Assembly (NCBI GenBank): GCA_013200995.1
Contig: CP053688.1
Span: 1,984,001 to 2,048,000 of the forward strand
Length of the DNA stretch: 64,000 nucleotides
Reading direction: 5' to 3'
Source: Arthrobacter citreus
GTDB taxonomy: Bacteria > Bacillota > Bacilli > Bacillales > Bacillaceae_G
Each line of letters begins with the position of its first letter. The stretch's first letter is position 1. Of this stretch, positions 47,293 to 56,352 are shown in pieces. The notes below the pieces were generated by a model. That model was given only the letters and a program-made list of their open reading frames with translations, searched no databases and was not told the DNA's origin. The translations under genes and the position numbers were made by a program.

Positions 47293-47922
47293 ATGGTTCA
47301 AACTTTTTTTAAAGAAAGTGATTTTGAAATATTTACAACTGACTCAAATTTAGAAAATAGAATGAGTGCTATACAAAATGAAATTCAACCAAAGTTTAAA
47401 GAAATTGAAGAAGAAATATTACCATTTTTAAATGTACAATCTGATCAAACCTTTTTTGCTCATATCGCTAAACATGCTCGTCGAACTGTGAATCCTCCAA
47501 AAGATACTTGGATTGCGTTTGCTACAAATAATCGTGGATACAAAATGCTTCCTCATTTCCAATTTGGACTGTGGGGTACACATCTTTTTGTCTATTTTGG
47601 CATTATTTACGAAAGTCCAAATAAGCAATCGATTGCAATTAATTTTGAAAAAAATAAAAATAAACTTTACAAAATAATTCCAAAAGATTTTGTTGTTTCA
47701 TACGATCACATGAAACCTGATGTAATTCAAAAAAGTAAAATGAAAAAAGATGATTTCAGTGCGGTTATAAAAAGATTTCATGATGTAAAAAAAGCTGAAT
47801 TTCTTTGTGGAATAACGATTCCTAAAGATGAAGCAATTACACTTACAAAGGATGAACTAATCCAACGTATTATAGAAACATATAATACTTTAATTCCATT
47901 ATACAATATAAGTGTAAAATGA
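47293..47922 (+). CDS. yktB: YktB, DUF1054 (UPF0637) family protein
   Basis: 209 residues, AGGGGG upstream. Family blocks H-I-A-K-H-A-R-R-T-V-N-P-P-K-D-T-W (about 56-72) and L-P-H-F-Q-F-G-L-W (about 84-92) are clear. Soluble. A structure is known for the family, but no activity. Convergent with yktA. Confidence 0.93.
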   Translation: MVQTFFKESDFEIFTTDSNLENRMSAIQNEIQPKFKEIEEEILPFLNVQSDQTFFAHIAKHARRTVNPPKDTWIAFATNNRGYKMLPHFQFGLWGTHLFVYFGIIYESPNKQSIAINFEKNKNKLYKIIPKDFVVSYDHMKPDVIQKSKMKKDDFSAVIKRFHDVKKAEFLCGITIPKDEAITLTKDELIQRIIETYNTLIPLYNISVK

Positions 47923-48042
47923 ATTAATATAAGTGTTGTTTAATTATACATATGTCAAAATCAAAAGTCTATGCCCATTCTTTACACATTTTTCGACAGG
48001 ACGAATTATGAAATTAATTTCAAAAGTCTAGGTATGTACATT

Positions 48043-48086
48043 TAAAGCCCATTTAAGGTAGCTAATAAACCTTTAATGGGCTTTTA
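48043..48086. terminator. Bidirectional terminator between yktB and yktA
   Basis: AAAGCCCATTTAAGG pairs with CCTTTAATGGGCTTT around a 12-base loop. Confidence 0.82.
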
Positions 48087-48117
48087 TTTTTGTTTTAAGA
48101 TATTAGTTTTATCTAGA

Positions 48118-48387
48118 TTACATTTTAATCTTATCGCCAGGTGCACCCTTTTTAGCTTTTTGTATTACTCGATATGCAGAATAGCCCGATAGCTCCTCTA
48201 ATTCGTTACATAATTTTTTTTCTTCAGCAATGCTTGGTACGATTGACTTAAACTGTTTATACGCAGTCATTAGTTCTTCACGTTCTACTCCCTTTTCATA
48301 TGCTTTTTCTACTGATGTGTAGAACGCAATTACTTCGATTGTCTCACTTGTTGACCAATCATATGAAATTGGGTATTGGTAATCCAT
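48118..48387 (-). CDS. yktA: YktA, UPF0223 family protein
   Basis: 89 residues. Starts [15 protein letters not shown] and ends in the family's [12 protein letters not shown]. All-helical, cytoplasmic; function unknown. Divergent from speA. Confidence 0.92.
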   Translation of the reverse strand: MDYQYPISYDWSTSETIEVIAFYTSVEKAYEKGVEREELMTAYKQFKSIVPSIAEEKKLCNELEELSGYSAYRVIQKAKKGAPGDKIKM

Positions 48388-48589
48388 TCAATTCACTCCT
48401 ACTTTTATGTAATTAATTCCATTTTAACACATTTTTCAAATTTCATTCTTTATTTAAAAATTGATATAATTCCATCTTAATGAATAAAATTTCATAAATT
48501 TGTAATATTTTTCTATACAGAAAATTCATAGAATGATATAATCTTTTTGTTTTTCAAATGAAGGTAAGACAGTTTTTAACTTAATGAGA

Positions 48590-48610
48590 GTAAACAGTTG
48601 AATTGTTTAC
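48590..48610. promoter_or_regulatory. Small inverted repeat upstream of speA
   Basis: GTAAACA (48590-48596) and TGTTTAC (48604-48610) are perfect 7-bp arms seven bases apart, about 55 bases before the speA start. Could be an operator or a 5' leader hairpin. Confidence 0.35.
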
Positions 48611-48663
48611 AAACATATCACTTCCGAAAAACACTATTATTCATTAAATGGGGTGTATGTTAA

Positions 48664-50115
48664 ATGAAACAAAATGAAACACCGTTATTTTCTTCTTTAT
48701 TAGAACATGCAAAGAAGAACCCTATTCAATTCCATATTCCTGGACATAAAAAAGGAAATGGAATGGATCCTACTTTTAGAGAGTTTATTGGTGACAATGC
48801 ATTATCAATCGATTTAATCAACATTGCTCCTTTAGATGATTTGCATCATCCAAAAGGTAAAATAAAACAAGCACAAGATCTTGCAGCTAAAGCTTTCGAT
48901 GCAGACCACACTTTCTTTTCGGTACAAGGCACAAGCGGTGCTATTATGACAATGGTAATGAGTGTTTGTGGACCTGGCGATAAAATAATCGTACCAAGAA
49001 ATGTTCATAAATCTGTTTTATCCGCAATCATTTTCTCAGGAGCGACACCAATATTTGTTCATCCTGAAATTGATAGTGAATTAGGTATTTCTCACGGTAT
49101 TACAACAAATGCAGTTAAAGAGGCTATTTTAAATAACCCGGATGCTAAAGCAGTTCTAGTCATTAACCCTACATACTTTGGATTTGTAGCTGACTTAAAA
49201 AGCATTGTTGACTTAGCACATTCACATGGCCTTGCCGTTTTAGTTGATGAAGCGCACGGTGTACATATTCATTTCCATAATGAATTACCGATGTCTGCGA
49301 TGCAAGCAGGGGCTGACATGGCCGCTACGAGCGTACATAAGCTTGGAGGGTCTATGACTCAAAGTTCCATTTTAAATGTAAGAGAAGGCATTGTAAATGT
49401 TCACAGAGTACAATCTGTTTTAAGTATGCTGACAACTACCTCCACTTCCTATTTATTACTTGCTTCATTAGATGTTGCAAGAAAAAGATTAGCGACTGTC
49501 GGTGAAGAATTACTTACAAACACTATTAGACTAGCAAATAATGCACGAAATAAAATTAATTCAATAAATGGTCTTTATTGTCCTGGTTATGACTTAGTAG
49601 GTAATGAAGCAACATTCAATTTTGATCCTACCAAATTATTAATAAGTGTAAAAAAATTAGGTGTAACTGGTCATGATGTTGAAGTTTGGTTAAGAGAGCG
49701 TTTTAATATTGAAGTAGAAATGTCTGATTTGTATAATGTTCTTTGCATTTTAACTCCTGGAGACAGCGAAGAAGATATTCAGCAGTTAATACACGCACTT
49801 GAAATATTAGGAACTGAATTTGAAATTTCAGAGCGTAATACAAATTTAAACGTTGAGATTCCTACTATTCCAAATTTAGCAGTCTCACCAAGAGATGCAT
49901 TCTATTCAGAAACAGAGTCTGTTCCATTAGAGGATTCTGTAGGTAGAATTATCGCTGAGTTTGTAATGGTTTATCCACCTGGAATTCCAATCTTCTTACC
50001 TGGTGAAGAGATTACACTTGAAAATCTCGTTTATATTAAAAAGAATATTGAAGCAGGACTACCTGTCCAAGGTCCAGAAGATGAAGAATTATTAACTTTA
50101 AAAGTATTAAAATAA
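48664..50115 (+). CDS. speA: Arginine decarboxylase SpeA (fold-type I Orn/Lys/Arg decarboxylase)
   Basis: Converts arginine to agmatine, the first step of polyamine synthesis in Bacillus. 483 residues. The PLP-binding Lys226 is in S-V-H-K-L-G-G-S, with the D-E-A-H-G motif at about 195-199 and the F-H-I-P-G-H-K-K opening at 23-30. It is the short Bacillus form without the N-terminal wing domain. GGGGTG precedes the ATG. Confidence 0.95.
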   Translation: MKQNETPLFSSLLEHAKKNPIQFHIPGHKKGNGMDPTFREFIGDNALSIDLINIAPLDDLHHPKGKIKQAQDLAAKAFDADHTFFSVQGTSGAIMTMVMSVCGPGDKIIVPRNVHKSVLSAIIFSGATPIFVHPEIDSELGISHGITTNAVKEAILNNPDAKAVLVINPTYFGFVADLKSIVDLAHSHGLAVLVDEAHGVHIHFHNELPMSAMQAGADMAATSVHKLGGSMTQSSILNVREGIVNVHRVQSVLSMLTTTSTSYLLLASLDVARKRLATVGEELLTNTIRLANNARNKINSINGLYCPGYDLVGNEATFNFDPTKLLISVKKLGVTGHDVEVWLRERFNIEVEMSDLYNVLCILTPGDSEEDIQQLIHALEILGTEFEISERNTNLNVEIPTIPNLAVSPRDAFYSETESVPLEDSVGRIIAEFVMVYPPGIPIFLPGEEITLENLVYIKKNIEAGLPVQGPEDEELLTLKVLK

Positions 50116-50162
50116 ATAAACTCACAAAAAGAAATTAAGTATTTTTATAATATGACTTCACA

Positions 50163-50194
50163 CTAAAACTAGGAAATGAAACCTAGTTTTTTTG
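50163..50194 (+). terminator. speA terminator
   Basis: AAAACTAGG / CCTAGTTTT stem with an 8-base loop and seven T. Confidence 0.9.
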
Positions 50195-50291
50195 TATTAT
50201 AAATCACATCTAACTCATATAGGCATATGATAGGTAAGGTAATTATACTGATGCGTATTAAAAATTGTTTTTATGTTAGGATGTGGACTCA

Positions 50292-51125
50292 TTGATAGTC
50301 GTGAATAATAAAATTGTTCATGCTTCATTAAAAAATAGCGAAGATTCAAATAATAAGCTTTACCAAGAAATATTGTCTAATTTAACGACTAGTAAAAAAT
50401 CACATATTTATAAATCAGAGCGAGAATTATCATTTGATGTAACACTTCGAACTTATGTCCTAAAGGCGTCTAAAGAACTCTTAACAAGTGGTATGCAATT
50501 TAGAGTTTTTAGAAGAGCTTATTGTAATCCAATGTTTTGGATTCGCACACCAATGGGAGGATTCAGACTTAGGCCAGGCATAAGAGCTTCAATGGGAATT
50601 TATGATATATTTCGAAACGGACAATTTTATGCAACTGAATGTGCTACTGCAATCATAATGGTCTTTTATAAAGCCCTATTAGATTTATACGGCTATGAAA
50701 TTTTTGACCAAATTTTCGATAACGGTTTTTACTTATACACTTGGAATTATGACCCTAAATTAGCCATATTAACGGCAGAAGTTGATCGCCCAGCACCAGG
50801 CGATGTAGTTTATATAAAAAATCCAGAAGTCGATCCAATGACTCCAGAATGGCAAGGGGAAAACACAGTTTGTATGGGAAGTAATTATTATTATGGCCAC
50901 GGAATCGGCATACGGGGGCTTCAAGAGATCATTTACCATTTAAATATGCATAGATATCCTTTTGCAATGGTTTCTGCTTATTTAACAAATTTGAATACAA
51001 GAATTGACTCTAATGAAATGGCTCAATATTTAAAAGATAATTCAAAATTAATACCAGTAAAAACGCGAGAAGTTTCATCTGATGTAGTAACAGCAAGAAT
51101 TGGAGATCAAACTCAAATTGCATAA
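50292..51125 (+). CDS. tgl: Spore coat protein-glutamine gamma-glutamyltransferase
   Basis: Spore transglutaminase that forms epsilon-(gamma-glutamyl)lysine cross-links between coat proteins late in sporulation. 277 residues from a TTG at 50292, whose opening I-V-V-N-N-K-I-V-H aligns with the start of B. cereus Tgl; a GTG three codons earlier is possible. The catalytic Cys (about residue 117) is in Y-A-T-E-C-A-T-A, and the E-W-Q-G-E-N-T and Y-Y-Y-G-H-G-I-G segments (about 195-215) complete the core. Confidence 0.95.
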   Translation: MIVVNNKIVHASLKNSEDSNNKLYQEILSNLTTSKKSHIYKSERELSFDVTLRTYVLKASKELLTSGMQFRVFRRAYCNPMFWIRTPMGGFRLRPGIRASMGIYDIFRNGQFYATECATAIIMVFYKALLDLYGYEIFDQIFDNGFYLYTWNYDPKLAILTAEVDRPAPGDVVYIKNPEVDPMTPEWQGENTVCMGSNYYYGHGIGIRGLQEIIYHLNMHRYPFAMVSAYLTNLNTRIDSNEMAQYLKDNSKLIPVKTREVSSDVVTARIGDQTQIA

Positions 51126-51135
51126 TTAAAAATTA

Positions 51136-51178
51136 TGGCGACTCTTAAGTCAAAGGACTTTTGAGTAGCCTTTTTTAT
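51136..51178 (+). terminator. tgl terminator
   Basis: GGCGACTCTTAAGTC pairs with GACTTTTGAGTAGCC (two mismatches), followed by six T. Confidence 0.85.
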
Positions 51179-51227
51179 TTACGTTTATAAAACTACGCCA
51201 TGGACAAACGAACACATTGTGAACTTT

Positions 51228-51479
51228 ATTGATAAAGTTGTGAACTTCGTTGATAAAAGCATGTTTCTCGTTGATAAAAGCATGTTTCTCGTTGATAAAA
51301 GCATGTTTCTCGTTGATAAAAGCATGTTTCTCGTTGATAAAAGCATAATTCTCGTTGATAAAAGCATGTTTCTCGTTGATAAAAGCATAATTCTCGTTGA
51401 TAAAAGCATAATTCTCGTTGATAAAAGCATAATTCTCGTTGATATTTTGATAAATTCCGTTGATAAAAGCCTAATTACG
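51228..51479. repeat. 21-bp tandem repeat array 2
   Basis: Twelve consecutive 21-bp units, starting at 51228 and every 21 bases to 51459. Nine (51249-51437) are almost identical, GTTGATAAAAGCATG then TTTCTC, with a second variant in which ATGTTT becomes ATAATT (units at 51333, 51375, 51396 and 51417). The first and last two units are diverged. Both strands stay open in one frame because 21 is a multiple of three, producing seven-residue repeats, but neither reading has a ribosome binding site. Confidence 0.93.
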
Positions 51480-51592
51480 ATGAAACAATGATTAATTTCA
51501 TTGGTAAATCAGTATGTCTCATTAAAATATCATAAAACTTTACAGAATTTTAAAAGATTAATAGTAATTGCCTATTATTAAGAAGATAAATA

Positions 51593-51633
51593 CAAAAAAC
51601 CCACAAGAAAAAAATACTTCCTTGTGAGTTTTA
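51593..51633 (-). terminator. SR1 terminator
   Basis: AAAACTCACAAG / CTTGTGGGTTTT (minus strand) with one G-T pair, ending in six T. Confidence 0.88.
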
Positions 51634-51850
51634 CTTCATTATATAAACGCCTTTTTAGTTCCATTCTTAGACATTAATTTTATATTATTATTGATCAACC
51701 TTCATTTTCTGCTGATTGACACTCTTCGCAATCTTTTACATAAAGTGTTGTTACTTTTTCATCCTCAAAATGACCTACTGTTTTATCACAACATTTGCAC
51801 ACGAACGTTCCCATGATGTAACCCCTTTCATAATGTTGTATTAATCAACT
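51594..51850 (-). ncRNA. sr1: SR1-type dual-function small RNA
   Basis: A complete transcription unit of about 255 nt: sigma-A promoter at 51857-51885, the SR1P ORF (51814-51695), then a strong terminator at 51633-51593. In B. subtilis SR1, which pairs with ahrC mRNA and also encodes SR1P, lies close to speA and upstream of pdh, as here. I did not identify the ahrC-pairing segments; the call rests on the encoded peptide and the layout. The 5' end is estimated from the -10 box. Confidence 0.75.
51695..51814 (-). CDS. sr1p: GapA-binding peptide SR1P
   Basis: 39-residue peptide, M-G-T-F-V-C-K-C-C-D-K at the start, H-F-E-D-E-K-V-T-T-L-Y in the middle and C-E-E-C near the end. It matches the SR1P family of Bacilli, in which M-G-T-x-V-C and F-E-D-E-K are conserved. 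SR1P binds GapA and promotes its effect on RNase J1. The two C-x-x-C-like pairs suggest zinc binding. GAAAGGGG lies seven bases before the ATG. Confidence 0.88.
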   Translation of the reverse strand: MGTFVCKCCDKTVGHFEDEKVTTLYVKDCEECQSAENEG

Positions 51851-51856
51851 GATTTC

Positions 51857-51903
51857 ATTATAAAGTGTTATACTTATTTACGCAACAGGCAAATAAGTAT
51901 AAC
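51857..51903 (-). promoter_or_regulatory. SR1 promoter with a perfect 13-bp inverted repeat around the -35 box
   Basis: Minus strand: TTGCGT (51885-51880), 17-bp spacer, TATAAT (51862-51857). GTTATACTTATTT (51867-51879) and AAATAAGTATAAC (51891-51903) are perfect 13-bp arms 11 bases apart, so one arm fills most of the spacer, the -35 lies in the loop and the other arm is just upstream. B. subtilis SR1 is repressed by CcpN under glycolytic conditions. The arms do not match the CcpN consensus well as I remember it, so the bound regulator is open. Confidence 0.8.
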
Positions 51904-51980
51904 TTTATTTTTCTAATACCACATTATTCAAAAGGTTTGGGAACGTGAAAATGTTTTAATTAGTATAACACATTTATTTT

Positions 51981-52274
51981 TTATTCATAACTCTCCTCTA
52001 TACTTGGTGACGGAAGCCAGTCGGCTAAATAATCTGCAAGCTGCATTGCTTCTTCCTCTGTTTTTAGTTTACACAAAAATTTTAATTGATTAGGAAACGA
52101 TACATCTTGGCGATCTAATACGATACATTGCCTTGATTGCATACAAATGACGAGTGGCTTCCCAAAGAACATGTTCGTATATACAATGCCAATATCGTAT
52201 CTTACATCATGAGCGACAAACCCTACAAATCTCACTCTTGCATTTTCATGATCGTCATATAATTTTTCAAACAT
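51981..52274 (-). CDS. DUF3055 family protein
   Basis: 97 residues from the ATG at 52274 (GGTGGGTG upstream). Opening M-F-E-K-L-Y-D-D and the Y-D-I-G-I-V-Y-T-N-M-F-F-G-K-P segment (about 27-41) mark the DUF3055 family of Bacilli. Soluble alpha/beta, function unknown. Confidence 0.82.
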   Translation of the reverse strand: MFEKLYDDHENARVRFVGFVAHDVRYDIGIVYTNMFFGKPLVICMQSRQCIVLDRQDVSFPNQLKFLCKLKTEEEAMQLADYLADWLPSPSIEESYE

Positions 52275-52435
52275 AGTATCACCCACCCCTCTTCTTAAGT
52301 GTTGTAAATTAATACATATGAAGAAAAAATTAAATTAATACCGAATACTTGTCTAAAAATTTGAAATAGTGTTATGATAAAAATGATTAAAAGTGATGTT
52401 TTTCTCAAAAAAACGTCTTAGGGGGAAATATAAAA

Positions 52436-52831
52436 ATGGTTCAGCAAGCTACTATTCAATTAGTGGATAAATCAAAATATGAAGAAGCAAACTTAGAATT
52501 ATTAAATACTTTAATAAATGATTACATACAATCTTCTACTAAAATCGGTCAACAAGTTGACTGGAATTATGAAAGGGCTTCATTTCCTTATTCTATTTCA
52601 AATAAAAAATTAGATGACCAAGATGCTCTTTATTTACAAAGTGAAGATTCACGATATAAACATTTTGTTGTTTCAATTCAAGACTATAAAAACATAGTGA
52701 TTACACTATTACCAAACTCAACTTATGGAGATAAAGGTAAAGCAAATGAACTTTGTAGATATTTAGCTCAAAAAATTGAAGCAAAGCTTGAACTATTTAA
52801 CAAACGAATCATGTATTTTTATAAAAGATAA
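52436..52831 (+). CDS. DUF1885 family protein
   Basis: 131 residues with AGGGGG upstream. The blocks S-F-P-Y-S-I and G-D-K-G-K-A-N-E-L-C-R-Y-L-A (about 100-113) and the end F-N-K-R-I-M-Y-F-Y are what I know from DUF1885 proteins of Bacillus. Soluble. Function unknown. Confidence 0.8.
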   Translation: MVQQATIQLVDKSKYEEANLELLNTLINDYIQSSTKIGQQVDWNYERASFPYSISNKKLDDQDALYLQSEDSRYKHFVVSIQDYKNIVITLLPNSTYGDKGKANELCRYLAQKIEAKLELFNKRIMYFYKR

Positions 52832-52832
52832 T

Positions 52833-53072
52833 TTAAAATAATTTAACAATTACTTGACAAAAGAAAAAGATCGAAGCATAAAAGCAAGTAATAACAATAC
52901 TTGCTTTTCTTGTATTCCCAACATATTTTGCAATTAAATACAGCTGGTAGAAAAAGACTAAAAACAAAATGACTTTCGAATAAACTTGATCTCTTTTAGA
53001 CAATAACAATACAAATGAAAAACCTACCCAAAAAAATTGATGGATCATTAATACTATTAATTGTTTTCGCAT
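52833..53072 (-). CDS. Small membrane protein, unrecognised
   Basis: 79 residues, three hydrophobic segments (about 5-23, 30-48, 56-75) with basic loops. GGTGGGA lies eight bases before the ATG. Its stop is one base from the end of the DUF1885 gene on the other strand, leaving no room for a terminator. An overlapping plus-strand ORF (53015-53233) is also hydrophobic but has no ribosome binding site. Probably real but unsupported by any family I know. Confidence 0.5.
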   Translation of the reverse strand: MRKQLIVLMIHQFFWVGFSFVLLLSKRDQVYSKVILFLVFFYQLYLIAKYVGNTRKASIVITCFYASIFFFCQVIVKLF

Positions 53073-53307
53073 TTATATTCCCACCAATCGTCTATCCAAT
53101 ACTTGAATATGTGTTTCTTAAAAGTTATGCGAAACATGCTTTAATCATGCAAAAAAACTTGTACAAAAAGCTTTCATCTTGCCACAAAAAACCTCATTTC
53201 CCTTCCTTTCTTGCTTGCTATCATCCTTTTTAACACTCCAAGATATTCTTACCTTACACACGCTAAAAAAGGGCATTAAAGTCAAAATAAACACTAAACA
53301 AAAAGCA

Positions 53308-53420
53308 TTTATCTACGAAAATCTATTTTATATCCACAAAACTTTGTCTTTTATCAATAAAAATAACTACTTTATAAACAAAAATACTGTTATATCAATA
53401 AAGTTCACAGCTTTATCAAC
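53308..53420. repeat. 21-bp-period repeat array 3 (inverted, diverged)
   Basis: Nine-base cores at 53308, 53329, 53350, 53371, 53391 and 53412: TTTATCTAC, TATATCCAC, TTTATCAAT, TTTATAAAC, TATATCAAT and TTTATCAAC. The spacing is 21 bp except one of 20. The core is the reverse complement of GTTGATAAA in array 2, so the array runs in the opposite direction. It fills much of the gap 53073-53510, in which I see no gene. Confidence 0.75.
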
Positions 53421-53468
53421 AAAATAAACAAAGTGTTCGTGTTTAAAATTCATTTACAAACATCTATC

Positions 53469-53503
53469 CAAAAAAAAGCTGCCTCTTCTGAGACAGCTTT
53501 TTT
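53469..53503 (-). terminator. pdh operon terminator
   Basis: AAAGCTGCCTC / GAGACAGCTTT stem; seven T follow on the minus strand. Confidence 0.9.
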
Positions 53504-53510
53504 ATTAATA

Positions 53511-54923
53511 TTATTTTAGAACGTGGATTGGATGACCCATCGCTAATTCTGCAGCTTCCATTGAGATTTCACCTAATGTTGGGTGAGCATGAATTGTTTG
53601 AGCAATATCTTCAACACTCATGCAAGCTTCAATTGCAAGGCCTAACTCAGAAATAATATCTGATGCATTTACACCTGCAACTTGAGCACCAACTAGTACT
53701 CCATCTTCTTTACGAGAAACTAATTGTACGAATCCGTCAGTTGAATTTAGTGATAATGCGCGACCATTTCCACCGAATGGGAATTTTGCAACATTTACAG
53801 CTAATCCTTCTTCATCCGCTTGTTTTTTAGTATAACCAACAGTTGCTAGTTCTGGATCAGTGAATACTACTGCAGGGATTGCTAAGTATTCAATTTGACT
53901 AGGCATACCGCTAATTGCTTCAGCAGCCACTTTACCTTCATAAGAAGCTTTGTGAGCTAATGGAGGTCCAGCAATTACATCACCAATTGCAAAAATGTTT
54001 TTAACTGTTGTACGAGCTTGTTTGTCAGTTGTAATTACACCACGTTCGTTAATTTCAACACCAACATTTTCTAAGCCCATATCGCGAGAGTTAGGGAAAC
54101 GTCCAACTGTTACTAATACGTAATCAGCTTCGATTTCTTTCATTTCGCCATTTGATTCAAATTTAACAGTAACGCCATCAGCAGTTTCTACAACACCTTT
54201 ACCGAACGCTTTTGTTTCGATATCAACATTGCCTTTTTTCTTTAATCCACGTTTAACAATTGAGCTCATTGATTTTTCGAAACCATTTAAGATTTCATCA
54301 CCAGCTTCAAGAATTGTTACGTGAGTACCGAAGTTAGCATAAGCTGTACCTAATTCCATACCGATATAGCCGCCACCAATAACAACTAATTTCTTTGGAA
54401 TTTCAGGTAAGTTTAATGCACCAGTTGAATCGATTACACGGTTACTCCATTTGAATCCTGGGATTTCGATTGGAGTTGAACCTGTTGCGATGATCGCATT
54501 GTTAAATGTATATGTTTGAGCTGAGTCTTCTGTAATAACACGAAGTGTGTTTGCATCATTAAAGTAAGCTTCACCTTTAATAACTTCAACTTTATTACCT
54601 TTTAATAAACCAGCTACACCGCCAGTTAATTTATTAACAACACTGCTTTTCCAAGCTTGAACTTTTGTAAAATCAACTTTTACATTTTCAGCTGTAATAC
54701 CGATATCTTCAGAATGCATAGCAGTCTCATAACGGTGACCAGCTGTAATTAATGCTTTTGAAGGAATACAACCTACGTTTAAACATACTCCTCCAAGATT
54801 ACCTCTTTCAACTACCGCAACTTTTTGTCCTAGTTGTGCTGCACGAATTGCTGCAACATATCCACCAGGACCGGCACCGATAACGACCGTATCTAGTTCA
54901 ATTGCAAAATCTCCTACTACCAT
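53511..54923 (-). CDS. pdhD: Dihydrolipoyl dehydrogenase (E3)
   Basis: FAD- and NAD-dependent reoxidation of dihydrolipoamide for pyruvate dehydrogenase and related complexes. 470 residues. FAD motif G-A-G-P-G-G-Y near 17-23, redox disulfide G-G-V-C-L-N-V-G-C near 44-52, NAD motif G-G-G-Y-I-G near 185-190, and the C-terminal catalytic H-A-H-P-T near 447-451. Five bases after pdhC. Confidence 0.98.
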   Translation of the reverse strand: MVVGDFAIELDTVVIGAGPGGYVAAIRAAQLGQKVAVVERGNLGGVCLNVGCIPSKALITAGHRYETAMHSEDIGITAENVKVDFTKVQAWKSSVVNKLTGGVAGLLKGNKVEVIKGEAYFNDANTLRVITEDSAQTYTFNNAIIATGSTPIEIPGFKWSNRVIDSTGALNLPEIPKKLVVIGGGYIGMELGTAYANFGTHVTILEAGDEILNGFEKSMSSIVKRGLKKKGNVDIETKAFGKGVVETADGVTVKFESNGEMKEIEADYVLVTVGRFPNSRDMGLENVGVEINERGVITTDKQARTTVKNIFAIGDVIAGPPLAHKASYEGKVAAEAISGMPSQIEYLAIPAVVFTDPELATVGYTKKQADEEGLAVNVAKFPFGGNGRALSLNSTDGFVQLVSRKEDGVLVGAQVAGVNASDIISELGLAIEACMSVEDIAQTIHAHPTLGEISMEAAELAMGHPIHVLK

Positions 54924-54928
54924 TTATC

Positions 54929-56293
54929 TTACGCCTCCATTAATAATAATTCTGGATCATTTAATAATCGTTTAATGTGGTTTAATGCGTTTTGAGCTGT
55001 AGCACCATCAATCATTCTGTGGTCAAAGCTTAAAGATAACGCTAATACTGGAGCAACAACGATTTCTCCATTTAATACAACAGGTTTTTCAGCAATACGA
55101 CCAATACCTAAAATAGCTACCTCAGGGTGGTTAATTACTGGTGTAAACCATTGTCCACCAGCTGAACCGATATTTGAAATTGTGCATGAAGCACCTTTCA
55201 TTTCTGCAGGAGCTAATTTACCATCACGAGCTTTTGTAGCTAACTCATTAATTTCAGCAGAAATAGAGAAGATAGCTTTACGATCAGCATCTTTAACAAC
55301 TGGTACTAATAAACCTTTATCAGTATCTGCAGCAATACCAATATTATAGTAATGCTTGTGGATGATTTCGCTAGTAGCATCATCGATTGATGTATTTAAT
55401 GCTGGGAATTTACGTAATGCAGAAGTTAAAGCTTTAACAACATAAGGTAAGAATGTTAACTTAATACCTTGTGCAGCAGCAACTTCTTTATACTTTTTAC
55501 GGCTAGCAACAAGCTTAGTCACATCTACTTCATCCATTAATGTAACGTGTGGAGCAGTGTGTTTAGAGTTAACCATTGCTTTAGCAATTGCTTTACGAAT
55601 TCCACTCATTTTTTCACGAGTTTCAGGGTATGCACCTTCAGGGATTGGCATTGCTTTTGGAGCTTCTTTAGCAGCTGGTGCCTCAGAAACAACCTCAACA
55701 GCAACCTCATTTTGTGCTTGAGCAACTGGTGCTACTCCACCTAATAAGAATGCATCTACGTCATTTTTAGTAACACGGCCATTTTTACCTGAACCTGGTA
55801 CAATGCGTAAATCAACGTTTTTCTCACGAGCATATTTACGTACAGATGGCATTGCAATTACATGTGCTTTTGGCTCAATTGCAGCAACTGGTGATAGTGG
55901 TGCAGCATCTGTTTTTGGTTCTGCTTGCTCATAAGATTCTTGTACTTTTGCTTGAACTGCTTCAGCAGCTTCCGGTACTGGAGTAGTAGTTGGAGCTTCT
56001 TCAGCATGTTGACCTTTAAAGCTAATATTTTCATAACCAGGAGCATCTAAACGTACTAATACGTCACCAACAACTGCAACTGTTCCTTCTGATACTAACA
56101 CTTCTAATACTTTACCTTTAACAGGTGATGGAATTTCTACTACTGATTTATCGTTTTGTACTTCACAAATGATATCATCTTCATTTACTTCGTCGCCTGC
56201 TTTAATAAACCATTTTACAATTTCACCTTCGTGAATACCTTCACCGATATCTGGTAATCTAAATTCAAATAGACTTGCCACTGAGTTTGACAC
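54929..56293 (-). CDS. pdhC: Dihydrolipoyllysine acetyltransferase (E2)
   Basis: Core of the pyruvate dehydrogenase complex. 454 residues: one lipoyl domain with the acceptor Lys49 in Q-N-D-K-S, an Ala/Pro/Glu-rich linker, an E1/E3-binding domain (about 148-185), a second linker, and the catalytic domain with S-F-D-H-R-M-I-D-G near 425-433. Position between pdhB and pdhD confirms it is the pyruvate enzyme. Confidence 0.97.
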   Translation of the reverse strand: MSNSVASLFEFRLPDIGEGIHEGEIVKWFIKAGDEVNEDDIICEVQNDKSVVEIPSPVKGKVLEVLVSEGTVAVVGDVLVRLDAPGYENISFKGQHAEEAPTTTPVPEAAEAVQAKVQESYEQAEPKTDAAPLSPVAAIEPKAHVIAMPSVRKYAREKNVDLRIVPGSGKNGRVTKNDVDAFLLGGVAPVAQAQNEVAVEVVSEAPAAKEAPKAMPIPEGAYPETREKMSGIRKAIAKAMVNSKHTAPHVTLMDEVDVTKLVASRKKYKEVAAAQGIKLTFLPYVVKALTSALRKFPALNTSIDDATSEIIHKHYYNIGIAADTDKGLLVPVVKDADRKAIFSISAEINELATKARDGKLAPAEMKGASCTISNIGSAGGQWFTPVINHPEVAILGIGRIAEKPVVLNGEIVVAPVLALSLSFDHRMIDGATAQNALNHIKRLLNDPELLLMEA

Positions 56294-56352
56294 AGATTTC
56301 TACCTCCGAACAAAATTAAATTAATTTTTAAATTTTATCTATCTATAATGTA

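Noticed and set aside
47958..48031. Repeated TCAAAAGTCTA words after yktB
   Set aside because: Two 11-base copies in AT-rich DNA are not enough to call a repeat element.
51228..51479. CRISPR array
   Set aside because: Units are contiguous 21-mers without unique spacers, and no cas genes are in the window.
51219..51491. Plus-strand 90-residue ORF (and the minus-strand 81-residue ORF at 51185-51430) with seven-residue repeats
   Set aside because: Both are open only because the repeat unit is 21 bp; neither has a ribosome binding site and both strands are equally open.
53015..53233. 72-residue hydrophobic plus-strand ORF
   Set aside because: It overlaps the minus-strand membrane ORF that has a better ribosome binding site; its C-terminus is low complexity.
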